Source of the DNA: Acidobacteriota bacterium
GTDB lineage: Bacteria; Acidobacteriota; Thermoanaerobaculia; Multivoradales; JAHZIX01
DNA: 5,846 nucleotides
Assembly: GCA_020439725.1 (NCBI GenBank)
Contig: JAGQSE010000232.1
Location: 1 to 5,846 of the forward strand
Direction: 5' to 3'
In this document: positions 1-4,652 of the stretch, one piece after another
Numbering within the stretch: the stretch's first letter is position 1
How the letters are laid out: each line of letters starts with the position of its first letter
The notes under the pieces: generated by a model
Database searches by the model: none
Told to the model about the DNA's origin: nothing
What the model saw: the letters and a program-made list of their open reading frames with translations, nothing else
Translations under genes and position numbers: made by a program

Positions 1-905
1 TGGGGCCGCTCCTCCTTGCCCTCGAAGAGGCCGTATTCGTTGAGCCGCAGGTTCTTCTGGATGGCGCGCTCGCGGAGCCGCACGTTGTGTTCCTTCGAGC
101 CCGTGAAGTAGAGCAGCGCGGCGCCATAGGCGTCTCCGTTGACGATCCTGAGATCCGCCTGCATCGCCACCTTGCCGCTCTCCAGGCGGATCGAGCACTT
201 GGTCTCGCCCTTGGCCAGCACCTGGGTGACCTCGGGGAGGGTGGTGAACGCTTCGCGGATCGCCTCGGGATCGTCCGAGACCACCAGGAAGTCGAGGTCG
301 CCGATGGTCTCGCGGCCACGCCGCAGGCTGCCGGCGTAGTCGAGGCGGCGGACACCCTCGGTCTCGCGCAGCCGGTCGCGGAGCTCGAGGGCCAATGGCA
401 GCGCCTGCCCTAGCGGCACGCGGTCCTGGCTGCGCTCGCTGAAGGCCAGTGCCTGCTTGATGTTGGCGATGGTCTTGGCGCCCATGCGCGGCAGCTCGGC
501 GAACTCCGGCGAGTCGATCTTGGCCTTGAGATCGGCCACCGAGGTGATGCCCAGCTGCTCCCACATGGCCTTGACCGCCTTGGGGCCGAGACCGGGGACC
601 TCGAGGACGTCGAAGAGCCCCGCCGGCACCTTCTCGAGCAGCTCGGCGTGCTCGCCGACCTCGCCGCTGTCGAGGTATTCGAGGATCTTCTCCGCGGTGC
701 TCTTGCCGATGCCGTCGATCTCGGTCAACCGGTCGAGGGCGGTGTCGGGATCCTCGTCGACGACGTCGCCGACGTCGCGGGTCATATCGTCCAGGACCCG
801 CGACACCCGGGCGTTGGCGGCGACCTTGAAGCGGTTCTCGCCAAGCAGCTCGAGGGCGGTGGCGATCTGGTCGAAGATCTTGGAGAGCTCGCGGTTGTGG
901 CTCAT
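1..905 (-). CDS. polX: DNA polymerase X family, N-terminal part (PolX; C-terminus outside window)
   Basis: Family X DNA polymerase: small cytoplasmic gap-filling polymerase of DNA repair, in bacteria normally joined to a C-terminal PHP exonuclease domain. I translated 301 codons from ATG 905-903; the frame stays open through the left edge, so the gene is cut by the window. Residues 1-85 form the 8-kDa-type domain. Helix-hairpin-helix segments lie near residues 63-75 (DGIGKST), 101-113 (VPGLGPKA) and 137-149 (LPRMGAKT). The palm motif GSLRRGRETIGDLD (192-205) supplies metal-binding Asp203 and Asp205, and ADLRIV supplies Asp251, so all three catalytic carboxylates are present. GSKEHNVRLRERA (269-281) is the conserved segment after the palm. 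Family members are about 570 residues, so the missing part should hold the PHP domain; whether it is intact cannot be seen. The start is supported by GGAG at 915-912, 6 nt from ATG. It is the last of three minus-strand genes, 46 bp after the nucleotidyltransferase-like gene. Confidence 0.95.
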   Translation of the reverse strand, partial: MSHNRELSKIFDQIATALELLGENRFKVAANARVSRVLDDMTRDVGDVVDEDPDTALDRLTEIDGIGKSTAEKILEYLDSGEVGEHAELLEKVPAGLFDVLEVPGLGPKAVKAMWEQLGITSVADLKAKIDSPEFAELPRMGAKTIANIKQALAFSERSQDRVPLGQALPLALELRDRLRETEGVRRLDYAGSLRRGRETIGDLDFLVVSDDPEAIREAFTTLPEVTQVLAKGETKCSIRLESGKVAMQADLRIVNGDAYGAALLYFTGSKEHNVRLRERAIQKNLRLNEYGLFEGKEERP

Positions 906-911
906 GGCAGG

Positions 912-915
912 CTCC
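912..915 (-). promoter_or_regulatory. Ribosome binding site of polX
   Basis: Read on the minus strand, GGAG lies 6 nt before the ATG at 905. This spacing fixes the start of PolX and agrees with the conserved N-terminus (MSHNRELSKIF). Confidence 0.6.
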
Positions 916-926
916 GATTCGGCGAA

Positions 927-945
927 CGCCGGAGCGATTCCGGCG
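927..945. repeat. 7-bp inverted repeat between the nucleotidyltransferase-like gene and polX
   Basis: CGCCGGA (927-933) and TCCGGCG (939-945) are perfect reverse complements around a 5-nt loop, giving a strong GC hairpin in RNA. It starts 6 bp past the stop of the upstream minus-strand gene and 22 nt before the polX start. No run of T follows on the minus strand, so it is not a standard intrinsic terminator. It could be an mRNA processing or stabilising hairpin, or a partial attenuator. Part of its sequence (CGATTC followed by CGGCG) recurs 20 bp away at 915-924. Confidence 0.4.
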
Positions 946-951
946 GTGGGT

Positions 952-1899
952 TCAGTCGTTCGAGGAAAACCGCTTCGTCAGCTCGCGGGCTTCTTCCTCA
1001 GTGTCGATGTCCTTGGCCAACGACAAGCCCTCGAGCACCGGCATGTAGCCCCGACGGTCGGGGTGACGGTGGCGGTGGGCGTGGAGGACGAAGAGCTTGT
1101 GGACCAGGTGCGCCAAGCGGTCGGCGCGGATGGCGCCGCTGGCCAGGCTCCGCGCCAGGGCGCTGCCGTTGCGCACCACCTCCCAGGTCAGGAGCGGCGG
1201 CCGCAAGCGTACCAGCGCGCGCAGGTCCTCGAGCAGGAGGGCACCGATCATCGCGCGGGCGATGACGGCGCGGCGGAACATCACGGGGCGGTTGCGCGTG
1301 CGATAGGCGAGGGCGAACATCCGGTAGACCAGCCCCAGGCGGATGGCTGCGGTGTCGGCGATGACCAGGTGACTGGGCAAGATCTCGACGGGCTCGTCTC
1401 GGTCCTCGGGGATCAGCCGGTAGCGCGGCTTCCAGTCCGAGGCGCCCAGCTTCCCGGGGTCCTCCGGGACGCGGATCTGGGGCATCCAGAAGTCGCACGG
1501 CGACACCCGGCGGTACTCGGTGACGAGGGCCGCGAGCTCCGCCGCATCCGGCAGGACGTCACAGGTGGTCACCGCCGTCGGTGCCATGCCGTGGGCCGCG
1601 ATGACCGCCTCGAGACCGGCGCGCAGGTTCTGGCCGAAGTCGCCGTCGGTGTCGACCAGCACCGCTCCGGGGACCACGCCGCGGTAGAGCGCCGCAGGAC
1701 CCGCGATGTAGACGGGGCCAAAGGCCTCCGAGCGGCGCCAGCGGTCGACCACCTCGGCGATGAGCGGGCGCGCGCCGACCTTGAGGTCGAGCCCCTTGTA
1801 GCCGAGCAGCGGGTGGCGTTCGGGGCTACCGTCCGGGAGCCTCGGCGGACGCCGGTCCCGGCCGCCGAGGACAATCAGAGGGATGGGGGGATGATCCAT
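952..1899 (-). CDS. MobA-like nucleotidyltransferase-fold protein, substrate unknown
   Basis: 315-residue cytoplasmic protein with features of the NTP_transf_3 / MobA-like GT-A fold, which transfers NMP from an NTP to a phosphate or cofactor. The N-terminus PLIVLGGRDRR (7-17), then GYKGLDL with Lys35 and ARPLIAEVVDRW (43-54), matches the usual LxGGxxxR...K...G.PLI pattern of the nucleotide site. TTCDVLP (111-117) has the Asp114 expected for metal binding, and KDIDTEEEARELT (296-308) resembles the common DIDTPEDL ending of MobA-type proteins. The Arg-rich stretch at about 184-285 looks like a mostly helical insertion (ALAYRTRNRP, ALLLEDLRALVRLRPPLL) that is not in plain MobA, and it ends in the His/Arg-rich HAHRHRHPDRR (273-283). 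MobA, CDP-sugar or other NTP transferase roles cannot be separated by eye. ATG 1899 is the only start giving the full motif; GGGGA lies about 8 nt upstream. It is 57 bp after the TPR gene and 46 bp before polX, so co-transcription is plausible. Confidence 0.72.
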   Translation of the reverse strand: MDHPPIPLIVLGGRDRRPPRLPDGSPERHPLLGYKGLDLKVGARPLIAEVVDRWRRSEAFGPVYIAGPAALYRGVVPGAVLVDTDGDFGQNLRAGLEAVIAAHGMAPTAVTTCDVLPDAAELAALVTEYRRVSPCDFWMPQIRVPEDPGKLGASDWKPRYRLIPEDRDEPVEILPSHLVIADTAAIRLGLVYRMFALAYRTRNRPVMFRRAVIARAMIGALLLEDLRALVRLRPPLLTWEVVRNGSALARSLASGAIRADRLAHLVHKLFVLHAHRHRHPDRRGYMPVLEGLSLAKDIDTEEEARELTKRFSSND

Positions 1900-1906
1900 G
1901 GCCTGT

Positions 1907-1932
1907 CCCCGGTGATCGCGGGTCGACCGGGG
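1907..1932. repeat. 7-bp inverted repeat overlapping the translation start region of the nucleotidyltransferase-like gene
   Basis: CCCCGGT (1907-1913) and ACCGGGG (1926-1932) are perfect reverse complements with a 12-nt loop, in the 57-bp gap between the TPR gene and the nucleotidyltransferase-like gene. The loop region also includes most of the 8-bp palindrome GGTCGACC (1921-1928). On the minus-strand mRNA the downstream arm contains the only ribosome-binding-like sequence (GGGGA), so a folded hairpin would hide it. There is no U tract, so it is not a standard terminator. Confidence 0.35.
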
Positions 1933-1956
1933 CTCGAGAGATGATACCGCGGGCCC

Positions 1957-2991
1957 TCAGGAGGCGAGCCGGCCGGCGATCCGGGCGAAGAGGTCGGTGG
2001 TGCGCTGTTGCCACTGACTCGGCGTCAGCGACCCCGCGGGGGCACTCATCTCGACCACTCCGCCGCCGTCGGCGTCGCGTACATCGATGCGCATCGCGCC
2101 CCACACCAGGGCCCAGCCGGGGGTCACCTCGACCCGCGAGTCGAAGGGGATGCCGCTCTCCTGCAGGGCGTCGAGGACCGCTCCGAGGAGCCGCCCCTCG
2201 CCGCCCGCATAGCTGGCGTCGAAGCTGCGGCGGGCGGTGAGCACGTCCTTGCCGGTCCGTGGGAACTCGGTCTGGAGCAGCCGCTGATAGCGCGCGTCGC
2301 CGCGCAGGTCGTCGAAGGTGGCGTCGGTGCGCGCCCGGAGCCGGAGCCGCTCGTCGAAGCGGAAGGCGTTCTCGAGCTCGGTGACGGTGAGCTGGGCGTA
2401 GCCGGCGACGGCGTAGTTGGCGGCTACCAGATAGTGGGCCTCGGCGGCCTGGTCCGGGGTGCCGCGGTCGGCCTGGGCGAGATAGGCGGCGAAGCGCTCC
2501 TGGGCCTCCGGCAGCTTGCCGAGGAGGAGCTGGACCGCTCCCAGGTTGAGGTCGTTGTCCGACGCCTTGGGGTCGAGGGCCCGAGCCTTGTCGAAGGCGG
2601 CGAGGGCCTTGCCGTACTCCTGGTCGGCGACGTGGAGCGCCCCCAGGTTGAGCCACCCCTGGCGCAGCTTGGGGTCGATCTTGAGCGCCTTCTCGAGCTC
2701 CTCGCGGCCCTTGTCGACGTCGCCGAGCATGAAGCGGGCGGTGCTCTCGAGCAGCAGGGCCTCGGCCGACGGCGTCTTGCCCTCGGTCAGGGGGGCGAGG
2801 AGGTGAAGCACCTCGAGGGGTCGTCCGGCGTCGATCAGGCGTTGTGCCTCGGCGAGCTCCGCCGGCTTGCCGGCGGCAGCCGCCGGGGGCGCGAGCACCC
2901 ACCAGGCCGCGGCGACGAGGACCACGAGGGTGCGGACCAATCTTCTCCCGGGCCGTTTTGGGGCTGGATCGGTGGGCGGCAGGGGCTCCAT
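1957..2991 (-). CDS. Secreted or membrane-anchored TPR-repeat protein
   Basis: 344-residue protein probably exported by Sec. The N-terminus is basic (KRPGRR, 12-17), followed by a hydrophobic stretch of about residues 19-36 and a likely cleavage site after AAAA (37-40); if uncleaved it would be an inner-membrane anchor. Residues 43-217 form tetratricopeptide repeats. The clearest are 76-109 (ending ALKIDPKL), 110-143 (WLNLGALHVADQEYGKALAAFDKARALDPKA) and 144-177 (NLGAVQLLLGKLPEAQERFAAYL), with a weaker one at 184-217. TDATFDDLRGDARYQRLL (222-239) is the variant seen at the end of many TPR arrays (DPDFxxLRxDPRFxxLL). The C-terminal 100 residues match nothing I recognise. The role is presumably periplasmic protein-protein scaffolding. 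The start is uncertain: ATG 2991 sits 7 nt after a -10-like box, while in-frame ATG 3003 would add MLRA and has no good ribosome binding site. Very long open frames run antisense to it because of GC content. Confidence 0.85.
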   Translation of the reverse strand: MEPLPPTDPAPKRPGRRLVRTLVVLVAAAWWVLAPPAAAAGKPAELAEAQRLIDAGRPLEVLHLLAPLTEGKTPSAEALLLESTARFMLGDVDKGREELEKALKIDPKLRQGWLNLGALHVADQEYGKALAAFDKARALDPKASDNDLNLGAVQLLLGKLPEAQERFAAYLAQADRGTPDQAAEAHYLVAANYAVAGYAQLTVTELENAFRFDERLRLRARTDATFDDLRGDARYQRLLQTEFPRTGKDVLTARRSFDASYAGGEGRLLGAVLDALQESGIPFDSRVEVTPGWALVWGAMRIDVRDADGGGVVEMSAPAGSLTPSQWQQRTTDLFARIAGRLAS

Positions 2992-2998
2992 GGCGCGG

Positions 2999-3004
2999 AG
3001 CATA
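2999..3004 (-). promoter_or_regulatory. Candidate -10 box of the TPR gene (leaderless type)
   Basis: On the minus strand the hexamer is TATGCT, preceded by TG one base away (extended -10 form, TGCTATGCT). It ends 7 nt before ATG 2991, so a transcript starting the usual 6-7 nt after the box would begin at or next to the start codon. TANNNT boxes at this distance are known for leaderless genes in several bacterial phyla. No recognisable -35 box is present. Confidence 0.45.
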
Positions 3005-3012
3005 GCAGCCCG

Positions 3013-3028
3013 TCCCGAGGGCTCGGGA
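3013..3028. promoter_or_regulatory. Candidate operator palindrome in the divergent intergenic region
   Basis: TCCCGAG (3013-3019) and CTCGGGA (3022-3028) form a perfect inverted repeat with a 2-bp centre, between the two -10-like boxes. It covers the area where the -35 element of both promoters would lie, a fitting place for a dimeric regulator. As RNA from a promoter further upstream it could fold into a 6-bp stem covering the GGGAGG ahead of the AAA+ gene. A chance GC palindrome cannot be excluded. Confidence 0.35.
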
Positions 3029-3032
3029 GGAG

Positions 3033-3038
3033 TATGAT
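3033..3038 (+). promoter_or_regulatory. Candidate -10 box of the AAA+ gene (leaderless type)
   Basis: TATGAT matches TATAAT at five of six positions and ends 7 nt before ATG 3046, so the predicted transcript would start at or just before that codon. It mirrors the box of the TPR gene on the other strand. The box overlaps the alternative start ATG 3034, so if the box is used, the protein starts at 3046. No -35 consensus is visible about 17 bp upstream. Confidence 0.45.
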
Positions 3039-3045
3039 CGGCGCC

Positions 3046-4182
3046 ATGTCGACCCTCCCGACGGCTGCTCGAACCGCTCCCACCCCGGCCGCCATCGCCC
3101 AGGCCCTCGGCCGGCGCGTCCTCGGCCAGACCGAGGCCGTACGCGAGATGGCGGTGGCGTTGGCCAAGCACCTGGGTGGTGTCCACACCGGCAACATCCT
3201 CTTGATCGGCTCGTCGGGTACCGGCAAGACGACGCTGATGCGCGCCGTCGAGAGCTTTCTCGAGGCCGATCCGGGCACCGCGGCGCGCTCGACGGTGGTG
3301 CGTTTCCACGCCAAGGTGCTGGCCGAAGCCACCGAGGAAGGACGCCCCGGCGAGGTGGTGCTGCGCCGGCTGCTCGAGCGCGCGCGCGAGAAGCTTGGAG
3401 CCGAGGCGCCCCTCGAGGCTCTCCTCGAGCGCGTCTCCGGCGGCTTGGTCTTCGTCGACGAGGTCGACAAGATCCGCTCCCACGTCGGCGACGAGCTCCA
3501 CGCTGCGGGCATCCGCGCCCAGGAGGCGCTCTTGACGCTGATCGAGAACGAGTCGGTGCCCTTCGAGCTCCCCGAGTGGGCCGGCGGCGGGGTGGTGCCC
3601 ATCGACTCGAGCGGCATCCTGTTCGTCGCCGCGGGCGCCTTCGAAGGGCTCTACGACTCGGTCTTCGACCGGGTGACCATCGGTCGCGACAAGGGCGCGC
3701 TCCAGGCGGTGACGGTGGTCGAGGGCGGCGAGGTGCGCGAGGAGCTCCAGTTTCACCTGCGCGACTGGCTGCGCTACGACGACCTCTTCGAATACGGCAT
3801 GAGCCCGCAGTTCCTGGCGCGTTTCGACGCCGTCGTGCTGCTCGCCGACCTCGGTGTCGAGGAGCTGACGCGGATCTTCGTCGAGGGCGCCGACTCGAGC
3901 CTCGAGACCGCGCGCGAGTACTTCGCCAGCCAGGGCCTCGAGCTCGCCATCTCGCCGGCGGCGGTCCGGCGGATCGCCCGCGAGGCGGCGCGTCAGCCGC
4001 GGCTCGGCGCGCGGGCCTTGAAGGAGGTCTTCCGGCGGGTGATCCGCGACTACGAGTTCGATCCCTCGAAGGTCGCGGCCCCGGGCGGGGCGCTCTTGAT
4101 CGACGAGCCCGAGGTCGAGAAGGTGTTGGGGGGCGGGGGGCCCGGTGGTGCGGGCCAAGGCAAGCGCGCCCTCCGGCGCTGA
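3046..4182 (+). CDS. ClpX-like AAA+ ATPase lacking zinc-binding domain and canonical pore and ClpP-docking loops
   Basis: 378-residue cytoplasmic AAA+ protein of the Clp/Hsp100 (HslU-ClpX) type. From ATG 3046: VLGQTEAV (25-32, matching VIGQEQAK of ClpX), Walker A GSSGTGKT (55-62, Lys61), Walker B LVFVDEVDKI (Asp138, Glu139), sensor-1-region ILFVAAGAFEGL (191-202, ClpX ILFICGGAFAGL), arginine finger in PQFLARFDAV (Arg259, ClpX PEFIGRLPV), and sensor 2 LGARALKEVFRR (Arg323 within GAR). ATP hydrolysis should be intact. Compared with E. coli ClpX (424 residues) there is no N-terminal zinc-binding domain, GYVG is GRPG (99-102), and the RKH loop and the IGF tripeptide are absent. ClpP partnering is therefore unlikely; substrate remodelling or another AAA+ task is more likely. 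The tail is Gly-rich, then basic (GGGGPGGAGQGKRALRR). The start is either ATG 3046 (7 nt after TATGAT) or in-frame ATG 3034, which has GGAGG only 3 nt away. It is divergent from the TPR gene. Confidence 0.88.
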   Translation: MSTLPTAARTAPTPAAIAQALGRRVLGQTEAVREMAVALAKHLGGVHTGNILLIGSSGTGKTTLMRAVESFLEADPGTAARSTVVRFHAKVLAEATEEGRPGEVVLRRLLERAREKLGAEAPLEALLERVSGGLVFVDEVDKIRSHVGDELHAAGIRAQEALLTLIENESVPFELPEWAGGGVVPIDSSGILFVAAGAFEGLYDSVFDRVTIGRDKGALQAVTVVEGGEVREELQFHLRDWLRYDDLFEYGMSPQFLARFDAVVLLADLGVEELTRIFVEGADSSLETAREYFASQGLELAISPAAVRRIAREAARQPRLGARALKEVFRRVIRDYEFDPSKVAAPGGALLIDEPEVEKVLGGGGPGGAGQGKRALRR

Positions 4183-4188
4183 GCTGTC

Positions 4189-4635
4189 TCAGTGCTGATC
4201 CGGCGGCCAGCTGGGCAGCCGGCAGGCCGGTGTGGCCCCGGGCAGGTAGCCGCGGAACCGGGCCACCAGCCGATAGCCGGCGGCGAAGATCCACGACAGC
4301 GGTGGCGGAGCCCGCAGGATCCAGCCGAGGACCGGCCACGGCGGGCGGCAGGCCCCGAGGGCGTAGGCGACGGCACGGTGACCGCCGCCACGCCGCCGGG
4401 GAGTCTCATCCGCGGCGCCCACCCACCAGGCGGCGCGCCGGGTCTGCTCCTCGGTGAGACCGAGGGCCGCCAGGTCCGCGCTCTGCCACGGCACCGACCG
4501 CACCGGCCGCGCCCAGCGCTCCCCGAGCCACAGGACGGTGCGGGTGCAAAAGCCGCAATCGCCGTCGAAGACCAGCGTCGCCGTCGCGGCGGCGGTGTCG
4601 GTGGCAGCTTTGGGCTCAGCGCTGGTTGGGGTCAT
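4189..4635 (-). CDS. DCC-family (DUF393) thiol-disulfide oxidoreductase-like protein
   Basis: 148-residue protein of the DCC family (DUF393), predicted thioredoxin-like redox proteins. The N-terminal strand and signature LVFDGDCGFCTRTV (21-34) carry the CxxC pair Cys27/Cys30 after Asp24 and Asp26. The next part, VPWQSADLAALGLTEEQ (48-64), and the C-terminal YRLVARFRGYLPG (121-133) follow the usual family order of a hydrophobic region and a Tyr-x-x-x-Ala-x-x-Arg-type ending. Length is typical for the family. A Trp/Pro-rich stretch at 99-120 may associate with the membrane. The molecular substrate is unknown for this family. ATG 4635 is chosen because the family signature begins soon after it; upstream in-frame codons run into the baeRF gene. 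There is no strong ribosome binding site, and the start is 17 bp after the baeRF stop, so it probably depends on translation or transcription of that gene. Confidence 0.85.
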   Translation of the reverse strand: MTPTSAEPKAATDTAAATATLVFDGDCGFCTRTVLWLGERWARPVRSVPWQSADLAALGLTEEQTRRAAWWVGAADETPRRRGGGHRAVAYALGACRPPWPVLGWILRAPPPLSWIFAAGYRLVARFRGYLPGATPACRLPSWPPDQH

Positions 4636-4652
4636 GCCGGATAACAGGGTCC

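Larger units (their letters stand above)
2989..3048. repeat. Imperfect inverted repeat spanning the divergent start region
   Basis: The 16 bases 3033-3048 on the plus strand (TATGATCGGCGCCATG) and the 16 bases 3004-2989 on the minus strand (TATGCTCCGCGCCATG) agree at 14 positions. Each arm consists of a -10-like hexamer, a 7-nt spacer and a start codon. The symmetry centre (about 3018.5) nearly coincides with that of the inner palindrome at 3013-3028. Confidence 0.6.

Noticed and set aside
457..1944. 495-residue plus-strand open frame
   Set aside because: It lies antisense to PolX and the transferase-like gene, both with clear family motifs. Its composition is Arg/Ser/Pro-rich with no motif.
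2008..3045. Long plus-strand open frame continuous with the AAA+ gene, giving a 724-residue reading
   Set aside because: The part before 3034 is the antisense of the TPR gene, has low-complexity Glu/Gly/Leu-rich content and no recognisable domain. It stays open only because GC-rich codons rarely make stops on the opposite strand.
2992..4158. N-terminal extension of the TPR gene to an upstream start at 4158
   Set aside because: The extension is antisense to the AAA+ gene. The TPR protein has a proper signal sequence starting right after ATG 2991.
4163..4188. Possible shared terminator between the convergent AAA+ and DCC genes (GCGCC-CTCC-GGCGC at 4166-4179)
   Set aside because: The stem is only 5 bp, lies inside the AAA+ coding end and has no T run on either strand. 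The gap itself is just 6 bp.
1826..4339. 837-residue minus-strand open frame
   Set aside because: It is extremely rich in Arg, Pro, Ala and Ser, overlaps four clear genes in other frames and has no domain; a typical shadow frame.
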